A stretch of 12,744 bases of DNA from Spirochaetales bacterium. Lineage in GTDB: Bacteria > Spirochaetota > Spirochaetia > DSM-27196 > PWMO01. The position numbers were made by a program, and so were the translations under genes. Shown here in pieces: positions 7,618-12,744 of this stretch. The stretch covers positions 1-12,744 of the forward strand of contig SKLB01000238.1 of the NCBI GenBank assembly GCA_007123465.1, read 5' to 3'. Under the pieces are notes generated by a model. The model was given only the letters and a program-made list of their open reading frames with translations. It did no database searches and was not told the origin of the DNA. Position 1 is the stretch's first letter. Every line of letters begins with the position of its first letter.

Positions 7618-9057
7618 TCACTCCACGCTGCCCTGTAGCATCCAGAGATCGGTTTCGCTGTCATAGTAAAGCCACACAATGCGTTTACCGTGGTAGGCGT
7701 AGTAGTAGTGGCGCTCGGATTCCTGCTCCCACCACCTGCCGGCCACGATGAACGGCCCGGCCGCAGGCCGCAGGCGATCTCTGGCAGGCAGTTCGGAGGC
7801 GCTATCGTAGATGCGCCGCACAAGCTGCAGCCCTTGCTGGTTGACGTCGGTGCGAACAGCCGGCAGTTGCAGCCGATCGAGCGGTAAGAGCACAAACTGC
7901 CGATCCGGCCGATGCTCCTGCTGCAGCACCACCCGGCACACCACACCGTTTCCGAAGCGAGCGCGCAGACGCGCAAATGCTCCGGCTGCAGCTGCCGGGT
8001 CACGCTTGACGACTGCACTGAACAGCTCATTCTGCGATACCGGGGCTGCAGCGGCTTCAGCGTTCAAAGCGAGACGCAATACTCCCGAAGAAGCGGACAG
8101 CTCCTCAATTCGCAGCCGTAACAGCCGCAGCCAGACCGCAGCATCACGGCTGGCTGCTGCCGGACGCAGAACCTCACGCTGCAGGGTCTGGTCTTCGAAG
8201 GTCAGCTCGATACACAGCTGCTGCAGATAGAGTCCCGCGGCAACCGTCTGCGACAGAACATCCAGCAGCAGCGATTCAATCTCTGCCAGCAGCAGCGTTC
8301 GATCCCTGATTGGCGCAGCAGGTCGGGTTGTGCTGGTAAGTTCAGAAAGCGGCGCGCTGCCTTGCAGCGGAACGATGTCATCTTCCACGGCAAATCGATA
8401 GACAGTGTCTGTTTCAGCACCAAAACGGTTGCGGATACTCTCACGCGGCAGCGCGCAGAACTCCGCAACGGTTGTAATACCGAGTTGGGCCAGCCGCTGT
8501 TGCACTTTAGGCGTAAACGGCAAAAGGCTGACCGCCGCCGACTGCGCCCAACGGCGCTCCTGTGCTGAACTGCGAAACAGCCGTGTAGCAGATTTTGCCC
8601 CGGCGTAGCTGCCGAAACGGCTGAATCCAACGCAGATGCGGCAGAAGTATCCGATACCCGCCATCGCGCTACGCAGCGCGCCGACCCACTGCTCCACCGA
8701 GCGGTAGAGAGATTCGAGCCCACGCGCATCCAGCCAGAAAGTGCCCGGATCAAACGAACACTCCTCTACGTGCGGTGTGTGGCGGTACAACAGGCTGATA
8801 CACTCATCGATCTGCTGCTGAACAGCATCACTGCCGACCACATCCGCCTGCAGGGCCGGGCAGACCGTCAGCGCCACCGAGTAACGCATACCCCGCTGAA
8901 CCCCGGCCTCGCGCGCAACACGGTTGGTCTCCAGGATGATACCGAGCGGCTTGTCCTCGCTGACAACGGCAACCGCGTGCGAAGACCATTCCGGATTGGC
9001 ATTGAGCAGGATCTGCAATGGAAACTGAACAATACTAAGACATGCCGGGCGGACCAT
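7618..9057 (-). CDS. imuB: ImuB, catalytically inactive Y-family polymerase-like mutasome hub
   Basis: A 479-residue relative of DinB/Pol IV. In studied systems it bridges DnaE2, ImuA and the beta clamp without polymerising itself. Y-family features remain: ETNRVAREAGVQRGMRYSVAL (43-63, the finger-like segment), SFDPGTFWLDARGL (101-114, palm), and a central HhH-like stretch (LLPFTPKVQQRLAQLGITTVAEFCALP). The catalytic acids are incomplete: the N-terminal aspartate is missing (LSIVQFPLQIL), and the Asp-Glu pair reads Asp103-Pro104, so it should be inactive, as expected for ImuB. LLPLDRLQLPA in the C-terminal half may serve as the clamp-binding element, but this is uncertain. ATG at 9057 is supported by GGAGA (9068-9064) 6 nt upstream, inside imuA. 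It overlaps imuA by 23 nt and is followed 3 nt later by dnaE2, so translation is probably coupled. Confidence 0.93.
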   Translation of the reverse strand: MVRPACLSIVQFPLQILLNANPEWSSHAVAVVSEDKPLGIILETNRVAREAGVQRGMRYSVALTVCPALQADVVGSDAVQQQIDECISLLYRHTPHVEECSFDPGTFWLDARGLESLYRSVEQWVGALRSAMAGIGYFCRICVGFSRFGSYAGAKSATRLFRSSAQERRWAQSAAVSLLPFTPKVQQRLAQLGITTVAEFCALPRESIRNRFGAETDTVYRFAVEDDIVPLQGSAPLSELTSTTRPAAPIRDRTLLLAEIESLLLDVLSQTVAAGLYLQQLCIELTFEDQTLQREVLRPAAASRDAAVWLRLLRLRIEELSASSGVLRLALNAEAAAAPVSQNELFSAVVKRDPAAAAGAFARLRARFGNGVVCRVVLQQEHRPDRQFVLLPLDRLQLPAVRTDVNQQGLQLVRRIYDSASELPARDRLRPAAGPFIVAGRWWEQESERHYYYAYHGKRIVWLYYDSETDLWMLQGSVE

Positions 9058-9673
9058 TACACGTCTCCGTCCAGCGCCACGGCGTACCGCGCCGCTTGTC
9101 CCTGCTGACTTCTATTTCAAGCGCAAACCGCCCTGCGGATATCACGCGGCTGCGGGCGCAGGCTCGAAACGAAACCATCGATCCCAGGGCCGACCTATCG
9201 GACTCTGCCGCGTTGCATAGAAACAGAACCGTTGCCTGGTGAGTTCGCACCAGTCCTTTCAAACGGGCCAATACTGCATCGCTAATCTTTGTCTCAACGG
9301 CTGAGAGATCGATCACCAGCAGGCCGAAGCAGCCGCTGCGCAGCAGTTGATCGGCTGCCTGAGCTGCATCTTGCGCATCGGCAACGCGCAAGATGGTGAG
9401 CGCCTGCAGGTCTACACCGTTTGACTCCAGATCGGGCGGGAAAAACAGCGCTGAAGCAGCGCAGATCCAGGCAACCGGTTCGGCACAGCGCTGGGCATCG
9501 GCAATCAGATATGTAGCGGCGGTCAGAAGCGCCGAAGATTCGGTAGCGGCTGACAGCGCCAGCAATTCACACAACCGCCCGCTCAGTTCGGCGAGGCACC
9601 AGTTCGGCGCGCCCGCCTGGGCTTCCTGATCAGAGATAAGACTGCGTGCGCGAACTACACCGTGTGAAATCAT
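9035..9673 (-). CDS. imuA: ImuA, RecA-like mutasome accessory protein with degenerate Walker A
   Basis: First gene of the mutagenesis cassette, 212 residues. The RecA-like core is recognisable: GRLCELL (32-38) aligns with RecA GRIVEIY, a hydrophobic Walker B-like strand is LLVIDLSAVE (located around residues 118-127), and the C-terminal EIEVSRDKRRGTPWRW matches the end of RecA-like ImuA proteins. The P-loop is lost: residues 39-46 read ALSAATES where RecA has GPESSGKT, with Glu45 at the lysine position, so ATP binding by this site is unlikely. Identity rests on this fold signature plus its place before imuB and dnaE2; by sequence alone it is divergent. I chose ATG at 9673, 8 nt after GGGAAG (9687-9682). 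The GTG at 9691 has no Shine-Dalgarno and would lie upstream of the predicted transcription start. Confidence 0.8.
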   Translation of the reverse strand: MISHGVVRARSLISDQEAQAGAPNWCLAELSGRLCELLALSAATESSALLTAATYLIADAQRCAEPVAWICAASALFFPPDLESNGVDLQALTILRVADAQDAAQAADQLLRSGCFGLLVIDLSAVETKISDAVLARLKGLVRTHQATVLFLCNAAESDRSALGSMVSFRACARSRVISAGRFALEIEVSRDKRRGTPWRWTETCNGPPGMS

Positions 9674-9690
9674 GCGGGATACTTCCCGCA
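9673..9690. repeat. Inverted repeat around the imuA ribosome binding site
   Basis: TGCGGGA (9673-9679) and TCCCGCA (9684-9690) are exact inverted copies around a 4-nt centre, TACT. On the minus strand the repeat contains the Shine-Dalgarno GGGAAG and ends at the A of the ATG. In RNA it would hide the ribosome binding site if transcription starts at or before 9690. As DNA it could be a second operator at the transcription start. Confidence 0.6.
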
Positions 9691-9693
9691 CGA

Positions 9694-9722
9694 TTATTAC
9701 TATACATATGTATAGTAGTCAA
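9694..9722 (-). promoter_or_regulatory. Promoter of the imuA-imuB-dnaE2 cassette
   Basis: On the minus strand TTGACT (9722-9717) and TAATAA (9699-9694) are separated by exactly 17 nt, matching 5/6 and 4/6 of the sigma-70 boxes with ideal spacing. It starts 3 nt after the pdeM stop, giving the cassette its own start site. Transcription would begin near 9687, leaving a leader of about 14 nt before the ATG at 9673. Confidence 0.75.
9698..9717. promoter_or_regulatory. Perfect 20-bp palindromic operator, candidate SOS (LexA-type) box
   Basis: TACTATACATATGTATAGTA is perfectly self-complementary over all 20 bases. It covers the spacer and overlaps the last base of the -35 and the first two bases of the -10 of the imuA promoter, where a bound dimeric repressor would block RNA polymerase. 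By analogy with other imuA-imuB-dnaE2 cassettes, LexA is the likely binder. The sequence does not match the E. coli CTGT-N8-ACAG, Bacillus CGAAC-N4-GTTCG, alphaproteobacterial GTTC-N7-GTTC or Leptospira TTTG-N5-CAAA patterns. Confidence 0.7.
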
Positions 9723-9725
9723 GGC

Positions 9726-10376
9726 CTATATCGGTCGCACCTCGCCATCGGAAATTACGTAGAACACGCGGTTGACTTTCTCTGAGACCTCGTAACCGTC
9801 AGGAAGAACCCCAAATGACGGCATCAACAGCAGCGCCGGTTCAACCACAAAACAGGGGAGTTTCATTGAATCAGCGGTTTTACTCAGACGTGCGCACGGA
9901 TGCAGATGGCCGCAGATCTGCGGCTGCGGCCGGTCTGCTGCAGGTTTATAGCGGAAACGAAGCGGCTCAACCAGCAGCGTATCTCCCACCGGCTCGACAT
10001 CCCAGCGGTTCAGTATCGGCGCCGGCAGATGATCGTAGCTTCCACGCACAAGAAGCACTTCGGCGTTCACTGTCTTACGCCATTCGGCAACCACACGGAT
10101 GAGCGAAGCTACAACCGCTTCTCTGCCGTGCACAAAATCACCCAGGATAAGCAGCTTTCTTGCATTGCTTTCGCGCACAACCCGTGCCAGTCGCTGCAGC
10201 GTAGCGGAGTCGGCTGCAAGCGCGTCTGGTTTACCGGCCGCCCCACGTGTCAGTGCTCGCCCCAGATGCAGATCAGCGGCTACCAGCAGTTCTTTCTCGC
10301 GCCACAGCAGAGTCTTCTCGCTGCCGAGTTCGAGAGATTGTCCCGCAAAACCGATTGTCCGCGTTCTGTTCTTCAT
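9726..10376 (-). CDS. pdeM: PdeM-like metallophosphoesterase (ligase-associated type)
   Basis: Calcineurin-like phosphoesterase of 216 residues, resembling the ligase-associated DNA damage response endonuclease PdeM. Metal-site motifs I and II are intact: AADLHLGR (33-40, Asp35 and His37) and LGDFVHGR (78-85, Asp80). Motif V, CGHLHP (155-160, His157 and His159), is also intact. The central GNHD motif reads GSYD (112-115), losing the usual metal-binding Asn and catalytic His. Activity may therefore be altered or lost, though the rest of the protein looks well kept. ATG at 10376 is the only upstream choice, as a stop lies 4 codons before it; its Shine-Dalgarno is weak. It lies 24 nt after the SDR gene and immediately before the imuA promoter. 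The ligase, helicase and exonuclease partners usual for this family are not in the window. Confidence 0.82.
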   Translation of the reverse strand: MKNRTRTIGFAGQSLELGSEKTLLWREKELLVAADLHLGRALTRGAAGKPDALAADSATLQRLARVVRESNARKLLILGDFVHGREAVVASLIRVVAEWRKTVNAEVLLVRGSYDHLPAPILNRWDVEPVGDTLLVEPLRFRYKPAADRPQPQICGHLHPCARLSKTADSMKLPCFVVEPALLLMPSFGVLPDGYEVSEKVNRVFYVISDGEVRPI

Positions 10377-10400
10377 GTAGCCGCATTATTGCGCAAAACT

Positions 10401-11213
10401 TCACAAGAGAGAAGTGCCGTGAATCCGGCCGTGCGAGCGCAGAATGATTGCATCGGTAATTCGGGGGAAAAGGCGCTGCATGAACACAAGGTACTTCCCA
10501 GCCGCCGTCATATAGGTCTTGCGTCGTCTGCGCACAATCGTACGCAGAATCTCTTCGGCCACTTGGCGTTGCGTGGTTGATGCCTTGCGCGAGACCCTTA
10601 CCGGGGCGCCATCCACACCCATGACCGTCTTGTCGGGGTCATTCTCGGTGAACGCTACGAAGACAACCCCCACATGCACTCCCGAAGGAGCCAGCTCGGC
10701 GTGCAGCGCTTCAGCCAGACCCGTCAGCGCCATTTTGGCCGCCGAGTAGATCGATACTCCGGCAAATCCACGCACACCGGCGAGGCTCGAGACAAACACA
10801 ATACTGCCACGCGCCTCAGTGATTGCCTCAACAGCAAACCGTGTCGGCAGTGCAGCGCCGAGCAGGTTGGTAGAGGTTACCGATTCTATAACACCCGGAT
10901 CAAGCTGTGCGAAAGCACCGCGCATCGAGATCCCGGCGTTATTTACCAGGATATCGAGCCTGCCGTGCTGTGCAATCACACGCGTGATCATGGCGCGACA
11001 CTGGTCGGCGTTGGTAACGTCTGCGGTGACGGAGGTAGCGCTATAGCCGCGCGAACGCAGCAGCTCGGCGGTCTCAGCCAGCTTGGCTTCGTTGCGCCCG
11101 TTCAGGACCACCGTTGCCCCGCGTTCTGCAAACAGCAGCGCCGTCTGACGGCCGATTCCGCGGCTGGAACCGGTAATCAGCGCAACCGTGCCCGCAAGTG
11201 CCCCGCTGTTCAT
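10401..11213 (-). CDS. SDR-family oxidoreductase
   Basis: Classical short-chain dehydrogenase/reductase of 270 residues using NAD(P)H. It shows the dinucleotide loop TGSSRGIG (14-21), an Arg40 after the second strand (LNGRN) that favours NADP(H), NNAG (91-94), the catalytic serine in VFVSSLAG (Ser142 or Ser143) and YSAAK (Tyr156, Lys160). The C-terminal region (RRRRKTYMTAAGKYLVFMQRLFPRITDAI) is basic and hydrophobic, as in SDRs of the DHRS7 or membrane-associated type. ATG at 11213 has AGAGG (11222-11218) with a short 4-nt spacing, overlapping the dnaJ stop; the frame runs open to 11264, inside dnaJ, but the extra residues are not family-like. It lies 7 nt after dnaJ, so the two are co-transcribed. 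The substrate cannot be predicted; nearby lipid or envelope genes are only circumstantial. Confidence 0.9.
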   Translation of the reverse strand: MNSGALAGTVALITGSSRGIGRQTALLFAERGATVVLNGRNEAKLAETAELLRSRGYSATSVTADVTNADQCRAMITRVIAQHGRLDILVNNAGISMRGAFAQLDPGVIESVTSTNLLGAALPTRFAVEAITEARGSIVFVSSLAGVRGFAGVSIYSAAKMALTGLAEALHAELAPSGVHVGVVFVAFTENDPDKTVMGVDGAPVRVSRKASTTQRQVAEEILRTIVRRRRKTYMTAAGKYLVFMQRLFPRITDAIILRSHGRIHGTSLL

Positions 11214-11220
11214 ACAACCT

Positions 11221-12288
11221 CTATTTCTTGCTCTTGCGTGGATTGAAGGACGAAGTCTCTGCAAGCTTCTGCCACAGTTCGCGCTCCTCTGGTTTCAACT
11301 GTCCCGGTGTCACAATAGTAACCACCAGGTAGAGATCACCGCGCTCGTTACCTTCACGGCGCAGGCCTTTGCCCTTGAGCCTCAGCTTCTTGCCGCTCTG
11401 GCTACCCGCAGCAACCGTAACCGTTGCTGTTCCGTCAACCAGCGGCGCCTCCACCTTTGCACCCAGTGCGGCCTCCCAGGGAGTCACCGGTAGATCGGCT
11501 TCGAGGTCGGCTCCGTTGACGCGAAAGACCGGATGCGGCGCAATCTTGATCTTCAGGAAGAGATCTCCAGCCGCCCCCCCGGCACCTCGGCCGCCCTGGC
11601 CGCCGAGGCGCAGCCGCTTTCCGTCCTGGATACCCGGCGGGATTGTTACCTCAAAGTTTTTTTGCTTACGTTGCATTACGCCGCCGGGACCGGGTTCATC
11701 GATAGTCAGCGCCAGGCTGCGTTTGCCGCCGCGGTACGCTTCCTCGAGCGGCATGGTGATTTCTGCTTCGTGATGATCGACGCGCGGCGGTGCATCAAAG
11801 CCGACGTGCGGCCCCCTGCCACCGGGTCGGCCGCCGGTCTCGTCCTCGGCACCAAAACCACTGAAGCCGCTGAAACCGCCTCCGCCACCCAGTCCACCGA
11901 AGAGCGACTCAAAGAAGTCGCTGAAACCGCCGGAGAAAAAACCAAACGATTCCTGTCCGTCGAAACCGGTGAACCGGAATGACTGATCACGTCCTGCACC
12001 GGCGCTTCCCTGTCTGCCGCCGAAACCTTCCCAGCCGGGAGGCGGCCGGAAGTCCTCGCCGGCCTGCCAGTTGGAGCCGAGTTCATCGTAGCGGCGCCGT
12101 TTTTCCGGGTCCTTGAGCACCTCGTAGGCCTCGGTAGCCTCCTTGAACTTCTGCTCAGCCTCCGGTTCCTTGTTGACGTCGGGATGATACTTGCGCGCCA
12201 GTTTGCGGTAGGCGGACTGGATCTGCTCCTGGCTTGCCGAACGGTCTACGCCCAAAGTTGCGTAGTAGTCGTGATATTTCACCGCCAT
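11221..12288 (-). CDS. cbpA: DnaJ/CbpA-type co-chaperone without zinc finger (class B J-protein)
   Basis: Hsp70 co-chaperone that stimulates DnaK ATPase and delivers unfolded substrates. It has 355 residues: J domain 5-70 with HPD at 35-37, a Gly/Phe-rich linker (about 85-145, with FSGGFSDFFESLFGGLGGGGG), then C-terminal domains I and II (EITMPLEEAYRGG, IPPGIQDGKRLRLGGQG, DLPVTPWEAALGAKVEAP, and GKKLRLKGKGL). The four CxxCxGxG zinc repeats of DnaJ are absent, making it a CbpA-like class B protein rather than the main DnaJ. ATG at 12288 has GGAGGG (12304-12299), with a longish 10-nt spacing. It follows the DegP-like gene by 35 nt on the same strand and precedes the SDR gene. The symbol cbpA is by domain type, not by proven orthology. 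Confidence 0.93.
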   Translation of the reverse strand: MAVKYHDYYATLGVDRSASQEQIQSAYRKLARKYHPDVNKEPEAEQKFKEATEAYEVLKDPEKRRRYDELGSNWQAGEDFRPPPGWEGFGGRQGSAGAGRDQSFRFTGFDGQESFGFFSGGFSDFFESLFGGLGGGGGFSGFSGFGAEDETGGRPGGRGPHVGFDAPPRVDHHEAEITMPLEEAYRGGKRSLALTIDEPGPGGVMQRKQKNFEVTIPPGIQDGKRLRLGGQGGRGAGGAAGDLFLKIKIAPHPVFRVNGADLEADLPVTPWEAALGAKVEAPLVDGTATVTVAAGSQSGKKLRLKGKGLRREGNERGDLYLVVTIVTPGQLKPEERELWQKLAETSSFNPRKSKK

Positions 12289-12298
12289 AGAATCAGAA

Positions 12299-12304
12299 CC
12301 CTCC
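12299..12304 (-). promoter_or_regulatory. Ribosome binding site of the dnaJ/cbpA gene
   Basis: GGAGGG on the minus strand, 10 nt before the ATG at 12288. It is the strongest Shine-Dalgarno in the window, though with longer than usual spacing. Confidence 0.6.
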
Positions 12305-12323
12305 GTTAGCCTGTGGTGCTATT

Positions 12324-12744
12324 TTACAACGCGTCCATCCCAACGACAATCCTCACGCCGCTGCGATTTACCCGAAACAGAATCTCCCCCGAGGCAGCGG
12401 CCAGCGCCCGATAGAAATCTTGCGCGCCGCGCACCATGGTACCGTTGACCTGCGTCACCACGTCGCCGTTGCGGATGCCGGCAATGGCCGCAGGGCCGTC
12501 CTGCAGGACCGAACCAACCAGAACACCCTCGATTGCTTCATCGATCTCACGCGCCTCGCGCATCGCTTCGGTCAACGGGACAATCGACATGCCCGGCCAC
12601 ATACCCGATGGTGCGGCTACCTCATCTTCGGCTCCGCGGCGATCGAGCGTGACACTAAGCGTCAGCTGGCGGCCGGCGCGGATGATAGCAAAGTCAGCGC
12701 GGCGCCCCGGGGCGATGTTTCCTACAATACGTGTCATCTCGGTA
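12324..12744 (-). CDS. DegP/HtrA-like serine protease, C-terminal PDZ part (cut by window edge)
   Basis: Only the last 140 or so codons are present; the frame is open through the right edge and the Met at 12737 is internal. The text reads as the end of a first PDZ domain (TRIVGNIAPGRRADFAIIRAGRQLTLSVTL, as in DegP/DegQ PG-x-x-V repeats). A linker follows, then a second PDZ domain (GMSIVPLTEAMREAREI, VLVGSVLQDGPAAIAGIRNGDVVTQVNG, FYRALAAASGEILFRVNR). Two C-terminal PDZ domains with this spacing indicate a Do-type periplasmic quality-control protease. The trypsin-like domain is outside the window, so catalytic residues cannot be checked. It ends with TAA 35 nt before dnaJ, and probable co-transcription would pair a periplasmic protease with a cytoplasmic chaperone. 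Confidence 0.82.
   Translation of the reverse strand, partial: TEMTRIVGNIAPGRRADFAIIRAGRQLTLSVTLDRRGAEDEVAAPSGMWPGMSIVPLTEAMREAREIDEAIEGVLVGSVLQDGPAAIAGIRNGDVVTQVNGTMVRGAQDFYRALAAASGEILFRVNRSGVRIVVGMDAL

Noticed and set aside
7618..9057. Active DinB/Pol IV
   Set aside because: The N-terminal catalytic Asp is missing and the Asp-Glu pair reads Asp-Pro, so it is ImuB.
9674..9691. GTG at 9691 as the imuA start
   Set aside because: No Shine-Dalgarno precedes it and it lies only 2 nt after the predicted -10, upstream of the likely transcription start.
9900..10580. Plus-strand open frame of 226 codons
   Set aside because: It runs antisense across pdeM, the gap and the end of the SDR gene; both real genes carry clear motifs.

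Overview
The window carries eleven complete protein-coding genes and one gene cut by the right edge, packed with almost no intergenic space. No RNA gene, CRISPR array, insertion sequence or prophage gene was seen. Two lipoprotein signal peptides, a DegP-type periplasmic protease fragment and undecaprenyl-diphosphate phosphatase point to a Gram-negative (diderm) bacterium of moderately high GC. The phylum cannot be fixed by eye; a spirochaete or a deep proteobacterium would both fit.

Left part (1-4548): a SlyD-like FKBP prolyl isomerase (+) faces a two-gene minus-strand unit, uppP followed by a class 3 lipase-like lipoprotein that overlaps the uppP stop by 4 nt. uppP is divergent from apbE (+, lipoprotein FAD:protein FMN transferase), which is followed 2 nt later by a membrane-anchored metallopeptidase of the predicted aminopeptidase family COG4324. 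The 67-bp gap between uppP and apbE holds a mirror-symmetric arrangement: one self-complementary TTGCAA could be the -35 of both promoters, with a -10-like TATAGY 18 bp away on each side. Both genes lack a clear Shine-Dalgarno and start 5-8 nt after the -10-like box, as leaderless mRNAs do.

Right part (4549-12744): every gene is on the minus strand, in transcription order: DegP-like protease (C-terminal PDZ part only), zinc-finger-less DnaJ/CbpA co-chaperone, SDR oxidoreductase, PdeM-like metallophosphoesterase, and the damage-induced mutagenesis cassette imuA-imuB-dnaE2. The cassette makes the 'mutasome': ImuA (RecA-like) and ImuB (catalytically dead Y-family relative) assist DnaE2, the error-prone C-family polymerase. 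Just after the pdeM stop lies a strong promoter match (TTGACT-N17-TAATAA on the minus strand). A perfect 20-bp palindrome overlaps it, covering the spacer, the last base of the -35 and the first two bases of the -10. This looks like an SOS-type operator with a sequence unlike the LexA boxes known to me from Escherichia coli, Bacillus, alphaproteobacteria or Leptospira. No lexA gene is in the window.

Points most worth a second look: the operator/promoter of the mutasome; the loss of the Walker A lysine in ImuA; a PdeM-like protein whose GNHD metal motif reads GSYD; the symmetric, possibly leaderless uppP/apbE promoter pair; and the convergent operons whose stop codons abut (TGA|TCA) with no room for a terminator.
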